From CAZCAC01 sp964496575 (GTDB lineage Bacteria; Planctomycetota; UBA1135; GCA-002686595): DNA of 64,000 bases. The notes under the pieces are model-generated. The model did not search any database. It was not told the origin of the DNA and worked only from the letters and a program-made list of their open reading frames with translations. The stretch spans positions 1 to 64,000 of the forward strand of contig CAZCAC010000010.1 in assembly GCA_964496575.1 (NCBI GenBank), read 5' to 3'. Shown one piece after another: positions 8,817 through 17,519 of the stretch. The position numbers and the translations under genes were made by a program. Positions within the stretch are counted from its first letter, which is position 1; the number at the start of each line of letters is the position of its first letter.

Positions 8817-9968
8817 ATGGACGACCGAGAAACGAAATCGATGAAAATCCAGTTCTGCGACCTGTGCAACGAATCCGTTCCCGAGGGCGATTTCGAGTCC
8901 GGCAGGGCCGTCTTGCGGAAGGGGAGGGTGGTCTGCGCCACCTGTGATGCGCTGATGAGTGGCGAGGAGGAGGGGCAGGCTGCCCCGGTGCTCGTCGAAC
9001 AGACCGTCGGTGCCGGCGCCGCCGCTTCGCCGGCGCCCCATCACCCCACCACCCCCGTTCGCCGGCGCCGGGGCAGGCGCTCCGGCGGCGGTTTCATCGC
9101 CTTCCTCGCCCTGGTCGTCGCCTGCGGCGGTTCCTGGTTCCTGTGGAAGGAGCTCGGTGCGCTGCGGGAGGTGCAGCGCGAACAGGGGCGCGAGTTCGGT
9201 GACCGCCTGGAGGAGACTGCGCTCGGTCTCGACACCTCGAGCCGCCACGCCCGGCAGCGGTCGGCGGCGCTGGAGCTGCGCCTGCGCGAGGAGTACGGCT
9301 CCCAGCTGACCAACGCCCGGCAGGAGTTGGCCACCTTGCGCGGCGAGGTGGAGACGGCGATGGGCGCTCAGCAGGCGCTTTCGGACGAGCTGCGGAAGAC
9401 GATGGACGAGCTGACGGAGTCGGACCTCGAGGTGGGGGAGAGGCTCGACGAGCTGGTGGCCCGGACGATCAAGTCACGCGAGGAGTTCGCGCTCCTGTTC
9501 GATCGCCTGGTCGAGGCGGAGACCGCGATCGCCAGCGGCGCCATGGCTCCGCCTCCCCCGGTCGCGGTGAGCCCCGCGGCGCCGGAGTGGGCGGGTGAGC
9601 TCGCCGGGCTCTCCAGCGAGAACGCCGGCAAGCGCTGGAACGCGGTCACGGCGCTCGGCGACACCGGGGACCCGGCGGTGGTTCCGCACCTGGTGCCGTT
9701 GATCTCCGATACCGACGTCTTCGTCCGGATGGCGGTCGCGCGCGTCTTCGGCGACCTCGGGGCTCCCGAGGCGATCGATGCCCTGATCGCCGCCCTGGAG
9801 GACGAGGAGGCGGTGGTCCGCGAGGCGGCGATGGTCTCGCTCCACGCGATCACCGGTCGCAACTTCCGCTTCGATCCGATGGCCAGCGCCGCGGTGCGGG
9901 CGAAGAAGGTCAAGGAGTGGCGCACGTGGTGGGAGAAGGCGCGTAGCGAGTATCTGGGGGGCGCCTGA
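8817..9968 (+). CDS. Membrane protein with Cys4 motif, coiled coil and HEAT repeats
   Basis: This 383-residue protein is not assignable to a named family, but its parts are clear. The N-terminus carries two CxxC pairs (C14/C17 and C40/C43) resembling a zinc ribbon. One membrane helix follows at about residues 98-118 (GFIAFLALVVACGGSWFLW), then a long charged coiled coil (about 120-240), and finally HEAT repeats (about 260-360) with the string DTDVFVRMAVARVFGDLG. The C-terminal pattern FDPMAS then EWRTWWEKAR repeats that of the HEAT lipoprotein upstream. The ATG at 8817 is chosen because GGGAGG lies six bases before it; a second Met eight residues later is possible. The cysteine pairs lie on the N-terminal, probably cytoplasmic, side. 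Confidence 0.72.
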   Translation: MDDRETKSMKIQFCDLCNESVPEGDFESGRAVLRKGRVVCATCDALMSGEEEGQAAPVLVEQTVGAGAAASPAPHHPTTPVRRRRGRRSGGGFIAFLALVVACGGSWFLWKELGALREVQREQGREFGDRLEETALGLDTSSRHARQRSAALELRLREEYGSQLTNARQELATLRGEVETAMGAQQALSDELRKTMDELTESDLEVGERLDELVARTIKSREEFALLFDRLVEAETAIASGAMAPPPPVAVSPAAPEWAGELAGLSSENAGKRWNAVTALGDTGDPAVVPHLVPLISDTDVFVRMAVARVFGDLGAPEAIDALIAALEDEEAVVREAAMVSLHAITGRNFRFDPMASAAVRAKKVKEWRTWWEKARSEYLGGA

Positions 9969-10126
9969 GCCGCGGCGGGCTCCGCGGGGGGGGGCCGCCT
10001 TGAGCCGGCCCGTCGTCCCGGAGTACATTAACTCCCTCCTCGCCCCCGGCGCCTCGTCGCGCATTCGTGCGCCTCGGCGCCTCTGCGCCCGACTACCGGC
10101 CTCACCCCCCCACCCCGTTCACGAGC

Positions 10127-11545
10127 ATGAGCACCCGGACGGAAAGAGACTCCATGGGACCGATCGAGGTCCCCTCCGACGCCCTCTACGGCGCGCAGAC
10201 CCAGCGCTCCCGCCAGAACTTCAAGATCGGCGGCCAGCGCTTCACCCGGCCGCTGATCCGCGCGCTGGGCCTGGTCAAGAAGTGCGCCGCTCTGGCCAAC
10301 GCGGAGCTGGGCGAGCTCGACGCGCTGAGCGAGGAGGAGCGGGCCGCGCTGATCCAGGCCAGCGACGAGGTGATCGCCGGTGAGCTCGACGAGCACTTTC
10401 CACTGGTCGTCTGGCAGACCGGATCGGGAACCCAGTCGAACATGAACGCCAACGAGGTGATCTCCAACCGGGCGATCCAGATCCTCGGGGGTGTCCTCGG
10501 CAGCAAGAAGCCGATTCACCCCAACGACCACGTCAACCGGGCGCAGTCGACCAACGACGCCTTTCCGACCGCCATGCACATCGCGGCGGCGGAGGAGACT
10601 TTCAACCGCCTGCTCCCCTCGCTCCAGGCGCTGGAGCAAGGGCTCGACGCGAAGGCGGAGGCCTGGAGCGAGGTGGTCAAGATCGGTCGCACCCACCTGC
10701 AGGACGCGACCCCCCTGACCGTCGGCCAGGAGTTCTCCGGCTACGTCCAGCAGCTCAAGGACGCGCGCCGCTCGATCAAAGCCGCGCTGCCGGCGCTCTT
10801 CGAGCTGGCCCTCGGCGGCACCGCCGTGGGCACGGGACTCAACACCGAGCCCCGCTACGCGGAGCTGGTCGCGGAGAAGATCGCGCAGGAGACCGATCTG
10901 GCCTTCGTCTCCGCGCCGAACAAGTTCTCGGCGATCGCCGGGCACGACGCCCTGGTCTTCCTCCACGGGACCTATCGCGTGGCCGCCGCGGCACTGATGA
11001 AGATCGCCAACGACATCAGGTGGCTCGGCTCCGGTCCCCGGTGCGGGCTCGGCGAGCTTCGCCTCCCCGCCAACGAGCCCGGTTCGTCGATCATGCCGGG
11101 CAAGATCAATCCGACGCAGTGCGAGGCGATGACGATGGTCTGCGCCCAGGTGATGGGACACGACGTCACCATCGGCATCGCCGGCAGTCAGGGGAACTTC
11201 GAGCTCAACGTCTTCAAGCCCGTGATCATTCACGACATCCTGCTCTCCTGCCGCTTGCTCGCCGATGCTTGCGACTCGCTGCGGGAGAAGTGCGTCGAGA
11301 AGCTGGAGCTGGACGAGGCGCGGGTCGACTCGTTGATGCGCCAGTCGCTGATGCTGGTCACCGCGCTCAATCGACACGTCGGCTACGACGAGGCGGCGCG
11401 CGCGGCGAAGAAGGCCTACGAGGACGAGAGCACCCTGCGGGAGGCGGTGCTCGCCCTCGAGCTCATGACCGGCGAGGAGTTCGACGCCGCCGTCGTCCCC
11501 GCCGAGATGGTCGGGCCGCGCGAGACCACGCAACCCGAATCGTGA
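10127..11545 (+). CDS. fumC: Class II fumarate hydratase
   Basis: The 472-residue product is the heat-stable, iron-free fumarase that interconverts fumarate and L-malate in the citric acid cycle, normally as a cytoplasmic homotetramer. The three conserved regions of the fumarase/aspartase superfamily are visible: GSGTQSNMNANEV near residue 100, HPNDHVNRAQSTNDAFPTAM near 130, and the signature GSSIMPGKINPTQCEAM at 319-335, whose SS loop carries the catalytic serine. The length matches typical FumC (about 460-470). The ATG at 10127 fits the usual N-terminus (a short leader, then MGPIEVP). The gene stands alone, with non-coding DNA after it. Confidence 0.95.
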   Translation: MSTRTERDSMGPIEVPSDALYGAQTQRSRQNFKIGGQRFTRPLIRALGLVKKCAALANAELGELDALSEEERAALIQASDEVIAGELDEHFPLVVWQTGSGTQSNMNANEVISNRAIQILGGVLGSKKPIHPNDHVNRAQSTNDAFPTAMHIAAAEETFNRLLPSLQALEQGLDAKAEAWSEVVKIGRTHLQDATPLTVGQEFSGYVQQLKDARRSIKAALPALFELALGGTAVGTGLNTEPRYAELVAEKIAQETDLAFVSAPNKFSAIAGHDALVFLHGTYRVAAAALMKIANDIRWLGSGPRCGLGELRLPANEPGSSIMPGKINPTQCEAMTMVCAQVMGHDVTIGIAGSQGNFELNVFKPVIIHDILLSCRLLADACDSLREKCVEKLELDEARVDSLMRQSLMLVTALNRHVGYDEAARAAKKAYEDESTLREAVLALELMTGEEFDAAVVPAEMVGPRETTQPES

Positions 11546-11979
11546 CCGGAGCCTCCTGGCCGGTGGACGGGGGGCATCTCCACCCCGGCGGTCCGAGGAC
11601 CTGGGAGTCGGGGAGGCGGGCGCCTCTCCCGGCTTCCCGGGGGTCTGGTGGGCACGGCCGAGAGCGGATCCCGGTGAAGATCATCGCCGATTGCGCCATT
11701 CCCTGCCCATTCCGCGGGGGAGCCCTGGTTTTTTCGGGAACGCGGCCGGGTGAGGGGGAACCTCCCCGGCGGTGGATTCGTCCACAGGGCGATTGGATGG
11801 GCCCGGGCTCGGCCAAAGTTGGTGGAGAGAACCGGTTCCGGCCCGGGTCTTGGGCCCTCCAATTTTCTCCCCCGGAGCCGGAGGGGACCGGCGCAGGGGG
11901 CCGTAAGGGCAGCCCCCGACCGGGCAGGGAGGGTCATCGTGACTATGGACGTCCGTTTCGGCGGTGATACGCTGCTGCG
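11546..11979. other. Gene-free region between fumC and a MORN lipoprotein gene
   Basis: This gene-free stretch is 434 bases. It has a GC-rich imperfect hairpin around 11610-11630 (GGGAGGCG facing CGCCTCTCCC), which could end fumC transcription. The part around 11720-11900 is G- and C-tract rich. I see no ORF with coding character, RNA gene or clear promoter. Confidence 0.35.
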
Positions 11980-13248
11980 ATGATCGCGCACTGCAGACTC
12001 CCCCGCTGGGGTGTCCCCCCGCTCCTCCTGCTCCTGCCCGCGCTGGGGTGCGGCGGCGGCAGCGGGGAATCCACCCCCCCCGAGACCGAGCCGGTCGAGA
12101 TCGCCGACGAGAATCCCGAGGAGACCCCACCGGCGCCTCCGGAAACCGGGGAGGGGAAGCCGGTCCCGACGCCGCTGCGCTCGGGTCTGGAGCTGGTTCA
12201 GCTCCTGCCGGCGGAAAAGGGGGAGCCGGATCCTTCGCTGGAGCGCCTGGAGCCGGTCTCCGAGTACGAGGAGACCGCGGTGGAGTTCTACGAGGAGTTC
12301 TGGCCCGGCGGGGGCATCCGGGTCCAGGGTCACCGCTTCGAGCTCCCGACCGGCGAGATCGAGCTGCACGGTCCGGAGTGGCGGTGGCACCAGAACGGTC
12401 AGATCCACCTGCGCCGCTACTACCGGCGGGGCCGCTCCAATGGCCCCTTCGTCGAGTGGTTCGACACCGGTTACCGGAAGGCGATCGGCTCCTTCGTCGA
12501 CGATCTGACCGACGGCGAGTGGCTCCGCTGGTTTCCGACGGGGCACCTGCGCTCGGTCAAGCACTGGGTCCAGGGCAAGCCGCATGGATCCGAGCACACC
12601 TTGTTCCCGAGTGGGCGCGTGAACAAGGAGATCCAGTGGAAGGACGGGAAGAAGCACGGCGGGGAGTGGACCTGGCACGCGACGGGCGACCTGGGTGCCG
12701 AGCTCTTCCACGTCGAGGGGAAGAAGACCGGAGTGCGTCGGGACCTCTACCCCGGTGGGCAGATCGCTCGGCGCTTCCACTTCGAGAACGACCAGCGCCA
12801 GGGTCCCTGGGAAGAGTGGCACGAGAACGGGAAGCGGCGCCTGACCGGCGAGTTCCTCGAGGGGCGTCGCCACGGGGAGTGGGTCGGTTGGGACGAGGAA
12901 GGGGTCCGCATCTCGCTCGAGAACTACAAGGCGGGCCAGAAGGACGGCCCCCGCCAGATCTGGACCCCGCAGGAGATCCTGATCTTCGACGGTTCCTTCG
13001 CCGCCGGGAAGCCGGTCGGCCTGCATCGCGAGTACTACCTGGGTGGAGGACCGAAGTCCGAGCAGACCTTCGTCGACGGCCTGCCCGAGGGGAACTCCAC
13101 ACACTGGCACCCCAACGGGACGAAGGAGCGCGAGGGCCCGATGGTGGGGGGCAAGCAGCACGGGCGCTGGACGTTCTGGAACAACGAGGGCGAGGTGATT
13201 CCAGCGTGGAGCGGAGTCTACGAGAACGGCCAGCGCGTCTCCGACTGA
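11980..13248 (+). CDS. YwqK/MORN-repeat lipoprotein
   Basis: This 422-residue protein has a lipoprotein signal peptide ending ALGC (C24), an acidic Pro/Glu linker, and then at least ten MORN-like repeats of the YwqK type. Each carries the pattern G-x-W-x-x-W-(x)-x-x-G, for example GEWTWHATGDLGAE and GPWEEWHENGKRR. The repeats form a beta-strand ladder. In databases such proteins are often labelled antitoxin YwqK, but nothing here resembles a toxin partner, so the repeat fold is the only safe statement. A second YwqK-type exported protein lies 590 bases downstream (13836), separated by a JAMM protease gene, so the three may be related in function. The ATG directly opens the signal peptide. Confidence 0.78.
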   Translation: MIAHCRLPRWGVPPLLLLLPALGCGGGSGESTPPETEPVEIADENPEETPPAPPETGEGKPVPTPLRSGLELVQLLPAEKGEPDPSLERLEPVSEYEETAVEFYEEFWPGGGIRVQGHRFELPTGEIELHGPEWRWHQNGQIHLRRYYRRGRSNGPFVEWFDTGYRKAIGSFVDDLTDGEWLRWFPTGHLRSVKHWVQGKPHGSEHTLFPSGRVNKEIQWKDGKKHGGEWTWHATGDLGAELFHVEGKKTGVRRDLYPGGQIARRFHFENDQRQGPWEEWHENGKRRLTGEFLEGRRHGEWVGWDEEGVRISLENYKAGQKDGPRQIWTPQEILIFDGSFAAGKPVGLHREYYLGGGPKSEQTFVDGLPEGNSTHWHPNGTKEREGPMVGGKQHGRWTFWNNEGEVIPAWSGVYENGQRVSD

Positions 13249-13301
13249 GCCCGTCCTCCTCTCCGGCCGAGCGATTCCCCGACCGCCGGAGGAGCGAGGT
13301 C

Positions 13302-13742
13302 CTGCATCTGCCTTGCGAGCTGGAGCGCCTGCTGGCCGACGCCGCGCGAAGGGCGGCGCCGGGGGAGGCGTGCGGCCTGCTCCTGGGGCGGAGCGAGAGC
13401 AGCGCGGTCCGGATCGCCGAGCTCCACCCGGTGCGGAATCTCGAGGAGCAGGAGAGCCGATTCACCCTCGATCCCGCGGATCACCTCGCCGGCGAGCGGC
13501 GAGCCGCGGAGCAGGGGCTCTCGGTGGTGGGGGTCTGGCACTCCCACCCCCGGGGTGATCCCCGACCCTCGGAGGGCGACCTCGCCGGGACGCCGACCGG
13601 CTGGTGCGCCCTGATCGTCGCTCTCGGCCCCGGCGGGGCCCGCCACCTCGGCGCCTGGAGGCGAGATTCCACCGGATTCGCTCCCCTGACCTTGCACCGG
13701 GCCGGGAAGGCCCCCACGCGGCCTGCTCAGGGCTCCAGGTGA
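13302..13742 (+). CDS. JAMM/MPN-family metalloprotease (M67-type), probable CTG start
   Basis: This is a protein of about 146 residues of the JAB1/MPN (Mov34, peptidase M67) family. The complete zinc-protease motif is present: E22 in GEACGLLLG, then H80-S-H82-P, seven residues, S90-x-x-D93. That is the exact H-x-H-x7-S-x2-D spacing, so it should be an active Zn isopeptidase or peptidase. Bacterial relatives release ubiquitin-like or sulfur-carrier proteins from conjugates, but no such partner is seen here. There is no in-frame ATG, GTG or TTG near the start. The best candidate is a CTG at 13302, seven bases after a strong GGAGGAG; a start further upstream cannot be excluded. It begins 53 bases after the MORN lipoprotein gene and is probably co-transcribed with it. 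Confidence 0.72.
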   Translation: MHLPCELERLLADAARRAAPGEACGLLLGRSESSAVRIAELHPVRNLEEQESRFTLDPADHLAGERRAAEQGLSVVGVWHSHPRGDPRPSEGDLAGTPTGWCALIVALGPGGARHLGAWRRDSTGFAPLTLHRAGKAPTRPAQGSR

Positions 13743-13835
13743 GGGCGGCCCGGATCCGATGACTCGCCTGGTTCCGCTAACCGGTCCCGCGCTTTTTCGT
13801 ATGCTGCGCGCCCGTTCAACCCCCACAGCATCCCC

Positions 13836-14786
13836 ATGAGACCCTCGATCCTCACTCACGCCCTCCCCGGCCTCCTGGTCCTCGGAGGCCTCGCTGCCGC
13901 AGCCGTCACCAATCCCGCCCAGGAAGAGACGGAGACCCCCGCCGCGGAGGAACCCCGCGGCGAGGAGATCACCCTGTACCACGAGAATGGGACCAAGGCC
14001 CGCCAGGGCCGGATCTACAAGGGCCGCCGCGACGGGCTCTGGGTGGGATGGTTCGAGAATGGCGAGAAGGCCTACGAAGGGGTCATCACCGACTACCAGC
14101 GCGTGGGCGTCTGGCGCTACTGGTTCAACGACGGCAGCCGACAATCGGAGGGCCAGTGGCTTCAGGGAAAGCGGGTTGGCCCCTGGAAGACGTACCACAA
14201 GGGCACCAACGCGCCGAAGGCGGAAGGTGAGTACATCGCCGGCATCCGGACCGGAGCGTGGACCATCTGGTTCCAGAATGGCGCGCTGTGTAGCGAAGGC
14301 TCGTTCAAGATCGGCAAGAGGGTCGGACACTGGGTCAACTACAACATCTACCCCGGGGGCGCCGAAGGGAGCTTCAAGCTCGCCGAGGGGAACTACGCCA
14401 ACGACAAGAAGCAGGGAGTCTGGGTTCGGTATCACTCGAATGGCAACAAGCGATTCGAGGGAACGTTCAGGAAGGACATCGAGGTCGGGCCCTGGAGCTA
14501 CTGGCACGAAAGCGGCCAGCTGGAGGCCCAGGGGGCGTACTTGAAGGGCGCGAAGGACGGTTCCTGGGTCGGCTACCACGAGAATGGCCAGAAGAAGTAC
14601 GAGTGCAGCTACGTGGGCGGCAAGCGCGACGGTGAGATCCGCGAGTGGTTCAAGAGTGGCCAGAAGCGCGTGGAAGCCACCATGGCCGCCGGGAAGCTGC
14701 ATGGCGAGGTGCTCATCTGGAACGCCGACGGCACTCTCAACGAAGCGGAGTCGGGGATGTACTCAGCAGGCGAGAAGCAAGGCTAG
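13836..14786 (+). CDS. YwqK/MORN-repeat exported protein
   Basis: This 316-residue protein has an N-terminal hydrophobic signal (about residues 9-26) without a lipobox, and a short acidic linker. The rest is made almost entirely of YwqK-type MORN repeats of 22-24 residues, for example GLWVGWFENGEKAYEG, GVWRYWFNDGSRQSEG and GPWSYWHESGQLEAQG. About eleven repeats can be counted, giving a long beta-ladder expected outside the cytoplasm. It is a relative of the lipoprotein at 11980-13248 but lacks lipidation. A TATGCT hexamer at 13800-13805 could be a -10 element, but no good -35 is visible. The next gene begins 49 bases after its stop codon. Its function is unknown. Confidence 0.8.
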   Translation: MRPSILTHALPGLLVLGGLAAAAVTNPAQEETETPAAEEPRGEEITLYHENGTKARQGRIYKGRRDGLWVGWFENGEKAYEGVITDYQRVGVWRYWFNDGSRQSEGQWLQGKRVGPWKTYHKGTNAPKAEGEYIAGIRTGAWTIWFQNGALCSEGSFKIGKRVGHWVNYNIYPGGAEGSFKLAEGNYANDKKQGVWVRYHSNGNKRFEGTFRKDIEVGPWSYWHESGQLEAQGAYLKGAKDGSWVGYHENGQKKYECSYVGGKRDGEIREWFKSGQKRVEATMAAGKLHGEVLIWNADGTLNEAESGMYSAGEKQG

Positions 14787-14835
14787 CCAATCCCCACCAA
14801 GTTCCCCCTCACCCTTCACCAGACACACGAATCAG

Positions 14836-15909
14836 ATGAGACTCCTACACCTCGCATCCCTGCCCGTCTTTCTCGCCACCGGCGCTCTGGTCTCGGCCCT
14901 GCATTCGGTCCCGGCCGACTCGCTCGAGTGGAGCCCCGCTCGAGGCCAGACACATCGAGCCGAGCTGATCACCAAGCACTTCCTCACCACCGAGTCGATG
15001 GTCTTCGACAAGGGCGGGCAGGAGACGATCTCCCAGCGGGTGTTCGACCTGCGGGTCACCCAGACGCTCCGGACCAGTGACCAGTTGCTGGTGGTCGGTG
15101 AGGGACGGCCCCTGAAGTTCCGTCGCTACTACGACGAGGTGCGCCTCTCGGTGCTCTCGGAGACCTCCGGCGGCGGGAAGCTGACCCGAGACCGACGGAT
15201 CGAGGCGCGCGGTGGGGCGGGCGGCTCCAGCGTCGTCTTCACCTGGGTCCCCGAGGACGAGGTGTACGGGCGCTACTTCGACGGCCGCGAGGGGATCGAG
15301 GAGAGCCTGCCGGCCCTCGCCGAGGACCTCGGGTTGCGCTGCCTGCTCCCGCCGGAACCGGTCGACGTGGGAGCCACCTGGAAGCTCCCCCCCGGCGTCC
15401 TGCGGGACGTGATCTCGCCGGGCGGCAACCTCAACTTCGACCTCTCCGAGGCCAGTGACCCCAACGTCGCCCGAACGATCCGGCTGGGAACCGGCGGGTA
15501 CCTCTGCGATGTCTTCGGAGACGAGGAGAAGGGCGAGGTGACCGCGACCTGGACCGGGACCGAGGAGGTCGACGGCCGCCGGCTGGCGACGATCGCGCTG
15601 AAGTTCGACGTGGTCGTCTCCCGGGATCTCGCGATCCTGGCGAACCATGCCCGCACCAAGGAGGAGATCCGCGCTCGCACCCAGGTCGCGAGCGCGCCGA
15701 TCACCCTGGAGCTGAAGGGCACGGGCATCGTCCGCTGGGATCTCGACGCCGGACATCTCTACGACACCCAGAAGCTGATAGCCGACGAGAAGATCACCTC
15801 GAAGCTGGTCTTCGACGTCGGCACCGACGACCCGGAGAAGCAGCTGGGTCAGACCCTGGTGATGACCGGTTCGGTGACCCAGGAGAGCCGAATCACGGTG
15901 GATGAGTAG
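14836..15909 (+). CDS. Exported protein of unknown function
   Basis: I do not recognise the family of this 357-residue protein. The ATG at 14836 opens a classical signal peptide (hydrophobic LASLPVFLATGALVSAL). The mature part appears to be mainly beta-strand, with many alternating polar and hydrophobic residues, and no cysteine pair or metal motif stands out. One recognisable theme is a repeated request-like pattern ending GTGIVRWDLDAGHLYD, which resembles DUF-type exported proteins of Planctomycetota that fold as lipid- or polymer-binding beta-sheets; this is inference only. It follows the MORN protein by 49 bases and is probably in the same transcript. Confidence 0.65.
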   Translation: MRLLHLASLPVFLATGALVSALHSVPADSLEWSPARGQTHRAELITKHFLTTESMVFDKGGQETISQRVFDLRVTQTLRTSDQLLVVGEGRPLKFRRYYDEVRLSVLSETSGGGKLTRDRRIEARGGAGGSSVVFTWVPEDEVYGRYFDGREGIEESLPALAEDLGLRCLLPPEPVDVGATWKLPPGVLRDVISPGGNLNFDLSEASDPNVARTIRLGTGGYLCDVFGDEEKGEVTATWTGTEEVDGRRLATIALKFDVVVSRDLAILANHARTKEEIRARTQVASAPITLELKGTGIVRWDLDAGHLYDTQKLIADEKITSKLVFDVGTDDPEKQLGQTLVMTGSVTQESRITVDE

Positions 15910-15924
15910 CTGACCGCTTCCTTC

Positions 15925-17274
15925 TCACGGACAGAAAACGACCTCGATCGCGTTCGAGAGTCCCATGCCGAAGGAGTCGCCGGGGTCCTGGAACCAGACC
16001 TGGTAGATGCGTCGGGCACCGACCATCGAGCTGTCGACGGGGATGTTCAGGAGAGCTTCGCCGAACATCCCCGAGGTGAAGAACTGGTCGCGGACGTAGG
16101 GACCGCTGGAGTACAGCGTACCGCCCATGAAGGGGACCGAGGCCGGGGTCGAACCGTAGAAAAGGATCGCCGGTGAGTCCGGGTGCGCGCCGAAGATGGT
16201 GATCGCGAAGTCACCGTAGGTGACGCTGGGAGTTCCGGAGTAGGTGAGCGTGGGGGAGTCCCCACCCGAGGTGATCTTGGGTGTACCGTAGACGAGCGGC
16301 GACGGACACTCGCCCAGCACCGGGTCGAACGGATAGGCGTTGGAAAGGCAGTCGCCGGTCGATCCCGGGATGCGCACCAGGATGTCGCCGGGTCCCGCCA
16401 CAGCGGGAATGGTGGCGACGAGCTGCGTTCCTCCCGCCGTCGAGGCGAGCCCCGTCGCCTTGACCGGCGTGCCGTCCCCGAGTCCGATACCCCTGGTGAA
16501 CCACACCTCGTTTCCGCTGGCGGCGAAGCCTGTGCCGGTGATGGTGGCGACTCCGCCGGAGACGGAGTAGCTCTCGAGGTGAGGCTTGGTCGAGGAAGCG
16601 GCCCCGTAGAGTGCCTGGACCCCGGCGATGTCGTCCACGTTGAGGCTGCGGCGCCAGACGTGGTCCGTGCTGAACCCCGTACTCATGGTGGCGCTCTGGT
16701 CGAGGCTATGCCCCAGCCCGAGCGCGTGACCGTACTCGTGGGTCGCGATCCCCTGCAGGTCCTTGTTGAGATCTCCGGGGGAGGGTAGCCCGGGGCCGTC
16801 GAACCAGACGATCGGATCCTGGTAGAAACGGATCCGCCAGCCGTCGGCGATGGGCGTCTCGCAGTAGGCCATCACCCCGCCGCCGTACGCCCAGATCTCC
16901 GAGATGATGTTGTCGTCGGGCCCGCCGGGGTCGCGCGCCAGCCCCTGGAAGCTGGCGTCGAAGTTGGCGCCGCCGGAACCGAGGCCGTCCGGGTTGAAGA
17001 GGTCGCCGCTCCCGTCGCCGTGCAATTCGCTGCCCCACTCCACGCACGCCTTCCAGATCGCCAGCACTGCGCCCGTGGCTCCGGGGAAGCTCGGGTCGGG
17101 CACCTGGTTGTCGTTGGCCTCCGGGTCGGTGAAGTTGTTGCAGACGCGGAAGTCGCGCTGGTCCAGATCGAGGGATCCGCCGAGGAAGGTGTAGGCCTCG
17201 CCGGAGCCGGCCAGACAGAGGAGCAGACCGGCGATGGCGGTGGCGCCGGGCAACAGGGTCGAGCGGATTCTCAT
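15925..17274 (-). CDS. Matrixin-like zinc metalloprotease with IPT/TIG-like domain
   Basis: This 449-residue exported protein has a signal peptide at residues 1-26 and a catalytic domain with the extended zinc motif HEYGHALGLGH at 179-189. The zinc ligands are H179, H183 and H189, and E180 is the general base; a downstream Met (in ATMSTGF) fits the metzincin Met-turn. This is the matrixin/M10 group. From about residue 220 an IPT/TIG-like immunoglobulin fold begins (SYSVSGGVATITGTGF). The C-terminus (LLNIPVDSSMVGARRIYQVW to the final FCP) resembles a C-terminal domain found on many exported Planctomycetota proteins. The ATG at 17274 opens the signal peptide. It converges on the preceding exported-protein gene. 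It probably degrades extracellular protein. Confidence 0.82.
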   Translation of the reverse strand: MRIRSTLLPGATAIAGLLLCLAGSGEAYTFLGGSLDLDQRDFRVCNNFTDPEANDNQVPDPSFPGATGAVLAIWKACVEWGSELHGDGSGDLFNPDGLGSGGANFDASFQGLARDPGGPDDNIISEIWAYGGGVMAYCETPIADGWRIRFYQDPIVWFDGPGLPSPGDLNKDLQGIATHEYGHALGLGHSLDQSATMSTGFSTDHVWRRSLNVDDIAGVQALYGAASSTKPHLESYSVSGGVATITGTGFAASGNEVWFTRGIGLGDGTPVKATGLASTAGGTQLVATIPAVAGPGDILVRIPGSTGDCLSNAYPFDPVLGECPSPLVYGTPKITSGGDSPTLTYSGTPSVTYGDFAITIFGAHPDSPAILFYGSTPASVPFMGGTLYSSGPYVRDQFFTSGMFGEALLNIPVDSSMVGARRIYQVWFQDPGDSFGMGLSNAIEVVFCP

Positions 17275-17519
17275 GAGAAGTGGCGGTGTTCGAGGTTCCT
17301 CCCCCGGGTGGCGGTGGGGCTCCGGTGGAGGGCGGCTTCCGGTGAATCCTACCCCCGATCTCGAGGACCGGGGGAGAAAGCGACCGTGGCTGGACAATTA
17401 GATGGGCCGCCGACCGGACATTCTCGAGGGGTGGGGTATTGCCCCCTGCGCGCGGAGGTGGAAAATCCTTCCCCCTGTTGCGGCATCGCCCCACCCCCGA
17501 GCCCGCCCGGAGACCCAGC

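Noticed and set aside
11980..14786. Toxin-antitoxin system (YwqK antitoxin)
   Set aside because: The name comes from automatic labels; both proteins are exported and no toxin gene is nearby.
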